Below, piece by piece: positions 56,434 through 64,000 of a stretch of 64,000 nucleotides of DNA (its first letter is position 1; every line of letters starts with the position of its first letter). Under the pieces are notes generated by a model that saw nothing but the letters and a program-made list of their open reading frames with translations, was not told the origin of the DNA and ran no database searches. Position numbers and translations under genes: made by a program. Location of the stretch: contig NZ_LN831029.1 of assembly GCF_001457475.1 (NCBI RefSeq), positions 1,612,001-1,676,000 of the forward strand. Direction: 5' to 3'. Source of the DNA: Achromobacter xylosoxidans. Its GTDB lineage: Bacteria; Pseudomonadota; Gammaproteobacteria; Burkholderiales; Burkholderiaceae_B.

Positions 56434-56817
56434 ATGGCCGCCGCTAAAAACTACGGACCCAAGCGCCTGGTCGTCGGCGCCCACTATGGCGTCATGGATT
56501 TCATCATCCAGCGCATCACCGCCGTCATCATGGCCGTGTATACGCTGGTGCTGCTCATCGGCATCCTGTTGATGCCTGCCTTCACGTATGAATCGTGGCA
56601 CGCGCTGTTCACGTTCTACGTGGGCGTTCTTCCGGTCGGCCAGATCCTGGCGACCCTCGCATTCGTTGCGTTGGCCTGGCATGCCTGGATTGGCGTGCGC
56701 GACATCTGGATGGACTACGTCAAGCCGGTGGGCCTGCGCCTGCTGCTGCAAGTGCTGACGATCCTCTGGTTGATCGGTTCGGTCGTTTACTTCGCGCAAA
56801 TCCTCTGGAGCATCTAA
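56434..56817 (+). CDS. sdhD: Succinate dehydrogenase hydrophobic membrane anchor subunit
   Basis: 127 residues, three membrane helices. KNYGPKRLVVGAHYGVMDFI and the downstream RITAVIMAVYTLVLLIGILL are typical; VALAWHAWIGVRDIWMDYVK contains the second heme or quinone-site residues (His, Asp, Tyr). It pairs with SdhC and passes electrons to ubiquinone. Directly abuts sdhC upstream and is three bases before the sdhA start downstream. Confidence 0.94.
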   Translation: MAAAKNYGPKRLVVGAHYGVMDFIIQRITAVIMAVYTLVLLIGILLMPAFTYESWHALFTFYVGVLPVGQILATLAFVALAWHAWIGVRDIWMDYVKPVGLRLLLQVLTILWLIGSVVYFAQILWSI

Positions 56818-56820
56818 GCC

Positions 56821-58599
56821 GTGGTCTCTGTCATGAAATCCTTGCCGCGCCGCCAGTTTGATGTGGTGGTCGTGGGCGCCGGCGGAGCCGGCATGCGTTG
56901 TTCGCTGCAACTGTCCCAAGCGGGCCTGTCCGTTGCGGTGCTGTCCAAAGTGTTCCCCACGCGCTCGCACACCGTGGCCGCGCAAGGCGGCGTGAGCGCC
57001 TCGCTGGGCAACATGAGCGAAGACAACTGGTACTGGCACATGTACGACACCGTCAAGGGTTCGGACTGGCTGGGCGACCAGGACGCCATCGAGTTCATGT
57101 GCCGCGAAGCTCCCAATGCCGTGTACGAACTCGAGCACTTCGGCATGCCGTTCGACCGCAACCCCGACGGCACCATCTACCAGCGTCCGTTCGGCGGCCA
57201 CACCGCCAACTTCGGTGAAAAGCCGGTCCAGCGCGCCTGTGCCGCTGCCGACCGTACCGGCCACGCGCTGCTGCACACCCTGTACCAGCGCAACGTTGCC
57301 GCCCGCACCCAGTTCTTCGTCGAATGGATGGCGCTGGACCTGCTGCGCAACGAAGCCGGCGACGTCGTGGGCGTGACCGCGCTCGAAATGGAAACCGGCG
57401 AGATCTACATCCTGGAAGCCAAGACCACGGTGCTGGCCACCGGCGGCGCCGGCCGCATCTGGGCCGCTTCCACCAACGCCTTCATCAACACCGGTGACGG
57501 CCTGGGCATGGCCGCCCGCGCGGGCATCCCGCTGCAGGACATGGAATTCTGGCAATTCCACCCGACCGGCGTGGCCGGCGCCGGCGTGCTGATCACCGAA
57601 GGCGTGCGCGGCGAAGGCGGCATCCTGCTGAACAAGGACGGCGAACGCTTCATGGAGCGCTACGCGCCCACGCTGAAGGACCTGGCGCCGCGTGACTTCG
57701 TGTCGCGCTCGATGGACCAGGAAATCAAGGAAGGCCGCGGCTGCGGTCCGGACGGCAGCTACGTGGTGCTCAAGCTCGACCACCTCGGCGCCGACGTCAT
57801 CAACAAGCGCCTGCCCTCCATCCGCGAAATCGCCATCAAGTTCGGCAACGTCGACCCGATCAAGGAACCGATCCCCGTCGTCCCGACCATCCATTACCAG
57901 ATGGGCGGCATCCCGGCCAACTACCACGGCCAGGTGCTGACGCGCGAAAACGGCGAGAACAAGATCGTCAACGGCCTGTACGCCATCGGCGAATGCGCCG
58001 CGGTGTCGGTGCACGGCGCCAACCGCCTGGGCACCAACTCGCTGCTGGACCTGATCGTCTTCGGCCGCGCCACCGGCAACCACATCGTCAATTCGCATCC
58101 GGAACGCCAGCACGCGCACCAGCCCGTGCCGCAGCAGGCCGTCGAATTCTCGATGGATCGCATCAACAAGCTGGAGTCGCGCACCTCGGGCGAGAAGACC
58201 CAGGACATCGGCAACGCGATCCGCTTCTCGATGCAGCGCCACTGCGGCGTGTTCCGCACGCTGGACCTGCTGAACGAAGGCGTGACCCAGATCGAAGACC
58301 TGGCCAAGCAGGCCGACAACATCTACTTCAAGGACAAGTCCAAGGTGTTCAACACCGCGCGCGTCGAGGCGCTGGAACTGGCCAACATGACCGAAGTGGC
58401 CCGCGCCACCATCAAGTCGGCCGCCAACCGCACCGAAAGCCGCGGCGCCCACGCGCTGGACGACCACCCGACCCGTGACGACGAGAACTGGCTCAAGCAC
58501 ACGCTGTGGTACTCCGAAGGCAGCCGCCTGGATTACAAGCCCGTGCAGATGAAGCCGCTGACGGTCGAGTCCTTCCCGCCCAAGGCGCGTACCTTCTAA
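56821..58599 (+). CDS. sdhA: Succinate dehydrogenase flavoprotein subunit
   Basis: 592 residues from the GTG at 56821 (GGAGC lies about ten bases upstream); an ATG at 56833 is an alternative that loses four residues. It oxidises succinate to fumarate with covalently bound FAD: the FAD loop VVVVGAGGAGMRCSLQLSQA, the histidyl-FAD site TRSHTVAAQGGVSASLG, catalytic QFHPTGVAGAGVLITEGVRG and the end RKxRT-like PPKARTF. It follows sdhD by three bases and is followed by sdhB. Confidence 0.96.
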   Translation: MVSVMKSLPRRQFDVVVVGAGGAGMRCSLQLSQAGLSVAVLSKVFPTRSHTVAAQGGVSASLGNMSEDNWYWHMYDTVKGSDWLGDQDAIEFMCREAPNAVYELEHFGMPFDRNPDGTIYQRPFGGHTANFGEKPVQRACAAADRTGHALLHTLYQRNVAARTQFFVEWMALDLLRNEAGDVVGVTALEMETGEIYILEAKTTVLATGGAGRIWAASTNAFINTGDGLGMAARAGIPLQDMEFWQFHPTGVAGAGVLITEGVRGEGGILLNKDGERFMERYAPTLKDLAPRDFVSRSMDQEIKEGRGCGPDGSYVVLKLDHLGADVINKRLPSIREIAIKFGNVDPIKEPIPVVPTIHYQMGGIPANYHGQVLTRENGENKIVNGLYAIGECAAVSVHGANRLGTNSLLDLIVFGRATGNHIVNSHPERQHAHQPVPQQAVEFSMDRINKLESRTSGEKTQDIGNAIRFSMQRHCGVFRTLDLLNEGVTQIEDLAKQADNIYFKDKSKVFNTARVEALELANMTEVARATIKSAANRTESRGAHALDDHPTRDDENWLKHTLWYSEGSRLDYKPVQMKPLTVESFPPKARTF

Positions 58600-58617
58600 G
58601 TCCGGATAGAGCCTACT

Positions 58618-59334
58618 ATGAGCACCAAGAGAATCGTCAAGTTCGAAATCTACCGCTACGATCCGGACAAGGACGAGCGCCCCTACATGCAGAAGCTGGA
58701 AGTCGAACTCCAGCCCACCGACAAGATGCTGCTTGATGCGCTGGTGCGCATCAAGAACGACGTCGACGACAGCCTGGCCCTGCGCCGCTCGTGCCGTGAA
58801 GGCGTGTGCGGTTCGGACGCCATGAACATCAACGGCAAGAACGGCCTGGCCTGCACGACCAACCTGCGCGAGCTGAAAGAACCGATCGTGCTGCGCCCGC
58901 TGCCGGGCCTGCCCGTGATCCGCGACCTGATCGTGGACATGACGCACTTCTTCAACCAGTACCACTCGATCCGCCCGTACCTCATCAACGACACGCCGCC
59001 GCCCGAGAAAGAGCGCCTGCAGTCGCCCGAGGCGCGCGAAGAGCTGGATGGCCTGTACGAGTGCATCCTGTGCGCGTGCTGTTCCACTTCCTGCCCGTCG
59101 TTCTGGTGGAATCCGGACAAGTTCGTCGGCCCGGCCGGCCTGCTGCAAGCCTACCGCTTCATCGCCGACAGCCGCGACGAAGCCACCGGCAGCCGTCTGG
59201 ACAACCTGGAAGACCCGTACCGCCTGTTCCGTTGCCACACCATCATGAACTGCGTCGACGTCTGTCCCAAGGGACTGAACCCGACCAAGGCCATTGGCAA
59301 GATCAAGGAACTGATGGTCCGTCGCACGGTCTAG
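58618..59334 (+). CDS. sdhB: Succinate dehydrogenase iron-sulfur subunit
   Basis: 238 residues, normal. The [2Fe-2S] ligands are in [19 protein letters not shown] and LACTT; the [4Fe-4S] and [3Fe-4S] ligands are in [16 protein letters not shown] and [19 protein letters not shown]. It passes electrons from the flavin in SdhA to the quinone site. It lies 18 bp after sdhA and 26 bp before sdhE. Confidence 0.96.
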   Translation: MSTKRIVKFEIYRYDPDKDERPYMQKLEVELQPTDKMLLDALVRIKNDVDDSLALRRSCREGVCGSDAMNINGKNGLACTTNLRELKEPIVLRPLPGLPVIRDLIVDMTHFFNQYHSIRPYLINDTPPPEKERLQSPEAREELDGLYECILCACCSTSCPSFWWNPDKFVGPAGLLQAYRFIADSRDEATGSRLDNLEDPYRLFRCHTIMNCVDVCPKGLNPTKAIGKIKELMVRRTV

Positions 59335-59360
59335 TAGTTTGGTGTATTTAAGGTGTAATG

Positions 59361-59621
59361 ATGAGCAGGCTTACTGAACTGGAACGGGCGCGTCTGCGTT
59401 GGCGGGCGCGCCGGGGTCTGCTCGAAAACGACTTGATCATCACCCGGTATCTCGACGCCCACGAGGCCGAGCTTACCGACGATGACGTGACGGCATTGAC
59501 GCAGCTCTTCGAGTTGGGAGACAACGATCTTCTCGACCTGCTGCTGGCCCGCAAGGAGCTCGAGGGCGCACTGGACACGCCCCGGCTCCGCGGCATCATC
59601 GGCCAGATGCGGTCGCTCTGA
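59361..59621 (+). CDS. sdhE: FAD assembly factor SdhE
   Basis: 86 residues from the second of two adjacent ATG codons; the first at 59358 is also possible, but the AAGG Shine-Dalgarno spacing fits 59361 better. The family motif RLRWRARRGLLENDLII contains the RGxxE signature needed for flavin attachment to SdhA. It helps covalent FAD insertion into succinate dehydrogenase. The gene lies in the middle of the sdh-gltA operon, the usual place in betaproteobacteria. Confidence 0.92.
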   Translation: MSRLTELERARLRWRARRGLLENDLIITRYLDAHEAELTDDDVTALTQLFELGDNDLLDLLLARKELEGALDTPRLRGIIGQMRSL

Positions 59622-59640
59622 TTAATTGAGAGGAAAAAAC

Positions 59641-60951
<1,311 letters not shown>

Positions 60952-60970
60952 TACGCTTTCCCGCGTGAAC

Positions 60971-60996
60971 AAAAAACCGCCTTCGGGCGGTTTTTT
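60971..60996 (+). terminator. Rho-independent terminator after gltA
   Basis: AAAAAACCGCC (60971-60981) pairs with GGCGGTTTTTT (60986-60996), loop TTCG, 19 bp after the gltA stop. Confidence 0.92.
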
Positions 60997-61052
60997 GTTG
61001 CCTGGCGATCGGGCATTCGCGGCGTGGCGCTTTGGCGTTTATCATCCTGGCC

Positions 61053-62162
61053 ATGATTCCGATAGCGCTGCCCTCCGCGGGCTTCTACATCTTCCTTTCC
61101 CTGGGATTCCTCGCCGGCCTGGTGCTGCTTGGCTGGGCGCTGGTGCTGATTGCCAGCAAGGGGGCGCGGCGCACCGTCCGCAGGTACTGGAAGACTTCCA
61201 GCCTGGTGTTCGTGGTGCTGGCGGTGCCGTTTGCCTTCTATGGCTGGGTGCAGACCGCGATCTGGCAGATCGAGCGTGAAAGCGACCGCCGCGAGGCTGC
61301 CCGCAACGTCACGCTGGAGGCGCCGACGACGGTGGCGGGCATTGTCATGCCCGCCGGCACGCGCCTGAAGCTGCAGGATGAGGGCCAGCTGGAAACCTAC
61401 GTCGAAGCCGAATTTGCGCAGCCCGTGGCCATGTACGGCGTGCAGGCCTCGCGCGCGCAGCGCTACCTGGACAGCGAATACGACAGCGAGACCTACGCGC
61501 TGCGCGGGCGTCATCCGCGTAGCGTCCTGCTGCGCGGCGCGGGCAGCCAGGCGGTGTTGGGCTGGCAGTGCGACGCTACCCAGGACATTGAATTCGACGT
61601 GGCGAAAGATGGCGCGATGGTGGCGTTGAACAAGTGCGTGCTGGGGCCCGGCAACCGGGTCGAGGAACTGGATCTCGCGCCCGGGTCCATCGTCTATGGT
61701 TCGACCGGCACCGTCTACACCGATGGCTCGCGCGATGCGGATCAATGGCGCATCGAGGTCAAGGACCCGGTCGCGGTCAAGGTGTTCGGGCTGCCGTTGA
61801 GCGAGCCGCGCCTCTATCTGGATGGCGAGCGGCGGCTGCTGCGCGTGAGCGATGCGGAGCTGGCCTGCCCGACGCGCCTGGGCGGCGTGAGCTACGCCGC
61901 GGGTACGCAGGTCAAGACGGTGCGGCGCGGCCGCGGCGATGAGCGTGAACCCTATCCGGGCGTGCTGGTGTTGAGTCCGTGGAATGGCCAGGTCGCCAGG
62001 CGCGAGGGCCTGGCCGACGTGCCCGAGGGCATGTCGGTGATGCAGACGCTGGCGGGCGAGGTCGTGGACGTGGTCAAGAACGACACGGTGGGGGTGTTTC
62101 ACTTCGCCACCATCACGGTCGGTGACGACATGCCGCAGCCGACCCGCGCGCGCTGTCCCTGA
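61053..62162 (+). CDS. Uncharacterised membrane-anchored protein
   Basis: 369 residues from the ATG at 61053 (an upstream TTG adds seven). Two N-terminal hydrophobic helices, IALPSAGFYIFLSLGFLAGL onwards and TSSLVFVVLAVPFAFYGWVQ, are followed by a long soluble domain of beta character. That domain repeats short units built on TTVAGIVMPAGTRLKLQDEG, later PTRLGGVSYAAGTQVKTVRR, suggesting an internal duplication of a GxxxPAGT-like motif. Two cysteines (in WQCDATQD and NKCVLGPG) might bond. I do not recognise the family. It is a single gene between gltA and the convergent DUF2214 gene. Confidence 0.7.
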   Translation: MIPIALPSAGFYIFLSLGFLAGLVLLGWALVLIASKGARRTVRRYWKTSSLVFVVLAVPFAFYGWVQTAIWQIERESDRREAARNVTLEAPTTVAGIVMPAGTRLKLQDEGQLETYVEAEFAQPVAMYGVQASRAQRYLDSEYDSETYALRGRHPRSVLLRGAGSQAVLGWQCDATQDIEFDVAKDGAMVALNKCVLGPGNRVEELDLAPGSIVYGSTGTVYTDGSRDADQWRIEVKDPVAVKVFGLPLSEPRLYLDGERRLLRVSDAELACPTRLGGVSYAAGTQVKTVRRGRGDEREPYPGVLVLSPWNGQVARREGLADVPEGMSVMQTLAGEVVDVVKNDTVGVFHFATITVGDDMPQPTRARCP

Positions 62163-62199
62163 GGCGCGCGGACCGTGTGCCTCGCTGGTGGTGCGCGCC

Positions 62200-62652
62200 T
62201 TACGCGCCGATGCCGCGCGCCATCAACACGGCGAACAGCGGCAGGAAGATGAACAGGTGCGATTCGATCATCACCCAGCGGCGGGCGCGCTTGATCTGCG
62301 CGGCGTCGGGCACGAAGGCGGGCTGCTGGCGCGCCTGTTTGGCCCAGCGCAGGAAGGCCAGTGTGGGCGGGATCGAACAGAGGCCGATGATGACGAACAG
62401 CGTGATCTTGGCGTGGAACCAGGGGTTGCCCATGTAGAAGGCGGCGCCCTTGATGCCCAGCATCAGGCGCAGCACGCCGGTGGCCAGCACCAGGATCGCG
62501 CTGAGCAGGTACAGCCGGTCGTAGATCACCAGGCGCTTGAGCGTGGCTGGCGTCAGGTCGGGGCGCAGCAGCACCGCTTCGGCGGTCAGCACCACCACCA
62601 GCACGAAGATGGCCAGGAAATGAAACCAGGCCAGGAAGGCGTCGAGCAGCAT
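62200..62652 (-). CDS. DUF2214 family membrane protein
   Basis: 150 residues, four hydrophobic helices. LLDAFLAWFHFLAIFVLVVV, LTAEAVLLRPDLTPATLKRL and FYMGNPWFHAKITLFVIIGL with the histidine pattern HF...FHAK resemble the DUF2214 family, which is distantly similar in shape to HemJ/CopD proteins with heme-like His residues. Function unknown. It converges on the hypothetical gene at 61053 and lies 97 bp after the maeB terminator. Confidence 0.85.
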   Translation of the reverse strand: MLLDAFLAWFHFLAIFVLVVVLTAEAVLLRPDLTPATLKRLVIYDRLYLLSAILVLATGVLRLMLGIKGAAFYMGNPWFHAKITLFVIIGLCSIPPTLAFLRWAKQARQQPAFVPDAAQIKRARRWVMIESHLFIFLPLFAVLMARGIGA

Positions 62653-62749
62653 AGGGTCGGGCTCCGGTAGGGAAGGGGCGAGGGGAGTCTCTGCTCCGTT
62701 TTTACCATTGGCCCGTCGCCGCGCACTATCGTGGCATCAAGCAGGACAG

Positions 62750-62776
62750 AAAAAAAGGACGCCCCGCGGGGCGTCC
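62750..62776 (-). terminator. Rho-independent terminator after maeB
   Basis: On the minus strand GGACGCCCC (62776-62768) pairs with GGGGCGTCC (62765-62757) followed by seven T (62756-62750), 27 bp past the maeB stop. Confidence 0.92.
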
Positions 62777-62802
62777 CTTGCGTGCCGATCAGCGCAATGC
62801 GA

Positions 62803-64000
62803 TCAACGGCGCTTCTTGGCGGCTTCGGCGGCTTCCTGCTGCGCATCGACCACGGCCAGCGCGGTCATGTTGACGATGCGGCGCACGGTGGCGCTGGTCG
62901 TCAGGATGTGCACCGGGCGCGCGGCGCCCAGCAGGATCGGACCCATCGCGACGCCATTGCTGCCGGTCATCTTCAGCATGTTGTACGTGATGTTGCCGGT
63001 GTCCAGCGTCGGCATGACCAGCAGGTTGGCGCGGCCCTTCAGGGTGCTGTCCGGGTAGGCCAGCACGCGGATCTTTTCCGACAGGGCGGCGTCGGCGTGC
63101 ATTTCGCCGTCCACTTCCAGGTCGGGCGCGCGGTCCTGCACCAGCTGGCGCGCGGCGGCCATCTTGCGCGACGACTCCGTGACGCGGCTGCCGAAGTTCG
63201 AATGCGACAGCAGGGCGATCTTGGGCACCACGCCGAAACGCAGCATCTCGTCGGCGGCCTGGATGGTGATGTTGGCGACTTCCTCGGCCGACGGGTTCTC
63301 GTTGACGTGGGTGTCGGTGACGAACAGCGTCTGGTCGGGCAGCATCAGCACGTTCAGGGCGGCGTAGGTCTGGCCTTCCTTCTTGCCGATGATCTCGTCG
63401 ATGTACTTGAGCTGGTTGTCGTACTTGCTGGCCACGCCGCACAGCAGCGCGTCGGCATCGCCGCGGCGCAGCAGCATCGCGCCGATCAGCGTGTTGTGCT
63501 TGCGGATCATCGCCTTGGCGATGGCCGGGGTCACGCCTTCGCGGCCCTTGAGCTGGTAGTACGCGCTCCAGGTTTCGTTGAAGCGGCTGTCGTCCTCGGG
63601 ATCGACGATCTCGAAGTGCTGGCCGGCGATCAGGCGCAGGCCGAACTTCTTGATGCGCATCTCGATCACCGACGGGCGGCCGATCAGGATCGGGAACGCC
63701 AGCTTTTCATCGGCCACGGTCTGCACCGCGCGCAGCACGCGCTCGTCTTCGCCGTCGGCGTAGATGACGCGCTTGGGCGCCTTCTTGGCCTGGGCGAACA
63801 GCGGGCGCATCAGCTGGCCCGAGTGGTAGACGAAGCCCATCAGCTTCTGGCGGTAGGCCTCGATGTCCTCGATCGGACGGGCCGCCACGCCGGAGTCGGC
63901 GGCAGCCTGGGCCACGGCCGGGGCGATCTGCACGATCAGGCGCGGGTCGAACGGCTTGGGGATGATGTAGTCGGGGCCGAACGACAGTTCCTGGCCGGCG
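62803..64000 (-). CDS. maeB: NADP-dependent malic enzyme, MaeB type (5' truncated)
   Basis: The gene runs off the right edge; about 398 residues of the C-terminus remain. They cover the end of the malic-enzyme domain (FGPDYIIPKPFDPRLIV) and the whole phosphotransacetylase-like C-terminal domain (KRVIYADGEDERVLRAVQ, LLVMPTLDTGNITYNMLK, GPILLGAARPVHILTTSATV), the regulatory module of MaeB that senses acetyl-CoA. The full enzyme decarboxylates malate to pyruvate with NADPH. The missing N-terminal half should hold the catalytic malic domain. Confidence 0.94.
   Translation of the reverse strand, partial: AGQELSFGPDYIIPKPFDPRLIVQIAPAVAQAAADSGVAARPIEDIEAYRQKLMGFVYHSGQLMRPLFAQAKKAPKRVIYADGEDERVLRAVQTVADEKLAFPILIGRPSVIEMRIKKFGLRLIAGQHFEIVDPEDDSRFNETWSAYYQLKGREGVTPAIAKAMIRKHNTLIGAMLLRRGDADALLCGVASKYDNQLKYIDEIIGKKEGQTYAALNVLMLPDQTLFVTDTHVNENPSAEEVANITIQAADEMLRFGVVPKIALLSHSNFGSRVTESSRKMAAARQLVQDRAPDLEVDGEMHADAALSEKIRVLAYPDSTLKGRANLLVMPTLDTGNITYNMLKMTGSNGVAMGPILLGAARPVHILTTSATVRRIVNMTALAVVDAQQEAAEAAKKRR

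Noticed and set aside
55765..59238. A very long open frame on the minus strand across the sdh genes
   Set aside because: It lies antisense to well-supported sdhC, D, A and B. High GC at third positions creates such frames; the translation is His/Val/Gln/Arg-rich without motifs.

Overview
This 64 kb window is high-GC, gene-dense chromosomal DNA with short gaps and strong intrinsic terminators. I see no tRNA, rRNA, insertion sequence, phage gene or CRISPR array. The gene content (CysB-type regulator, prpBCD without prpR, mdh-gntR-sdhCDABE-gltA, pyrG-DUF1330-eno-ftsB, a GC-rich RlmL-like methyltransferase, ScoAB) fits a betaproteobacterium of the Alcaligenaceae, most likely Achromobacter or Bordetella. 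The genus is an inference from gene order and protein style, not a database match. Both window edges cut genes: a periplasmic binding protein at the left and malic enzyme maeB at the right.

Layout. 1-3.4 kb: amino-acid binding protein, methylmalonate-semialdehyde dehydrogenase, CysB regulator. 3.6-4.8 kb: a DUF2325 gene under a probable Fur box, and an NlpC/P60 lipoprotein. 5.1-11 kb: a coupled prpE / HbpS-like / MFS operon and acetyl-CoA synthetase. 11-13 kb: DMT exporter and threonine aldolase. 13-20 kb, mostly minus strand: class III transaminase, FCD-GntR regulator, small ABM monooxygenase overlapping an unusual P450, YeeZ-like epimerase, ETF-ubiquinone oxidoreductase, and a divergent thioesterase. 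20.5-22.4 kb: CoA transferase scoAB and an ElaA-like acetyltransferase. 22.6-33.8 kb: one long plus-strand peptide operon (RpiR regulator, isoaspartyl peptidase, gsiABCD transporter, P1, M55 and M24 peptidases). 33.9-39 kb: membrane protein, pyrG, DUF1330, eno, ftsB. 39-49.3 kb, minus strand: TadE-like protein, hslO, gamma-carbonic anhydrase, acyl-CoA synthetase, LpxH-like phosphatase, site-2 protease with a DUF2167 partner, RDD protein, a 62-residue orphan, the RNA methyltransferase, hemJ. 49.3-49.8 kb: a structured repeat. 49.8-53.5 kb: prpBCD. 53.8-61 kb: mdh, divergent from gntR-sdhCDABE-gltA. 61-64 kb: two membrane proteins and maeB.

Metabolic theme. Valine and propionate carbon meet the TCA cycle here: MmsA makes propionyl-CoA, PrpE activates propionate, PrpC/D/B convert propionyl-CoA to succinate and pyruvate, and Sdh, Mdh, GltA and MaeB handle the C4 pool. 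A symmetric 26-bp palindrome between mdh and gntR is a strong candidate operator for local TCA control.

Most worth following up: the P450 lacking the ExxR glutamate and most of the meander; the isoaspartyl/D-peptide scavenging operon; the Fur-box DUF2325 protein with four C-terminal cysteines; the DUF2167/site-2 protease pair; the 33-bp tandem repeat inside the RNA methyltransferase gene; and the multi-arm repeat at 49.3-49.5 kb. None is proven novel from sequence alone.
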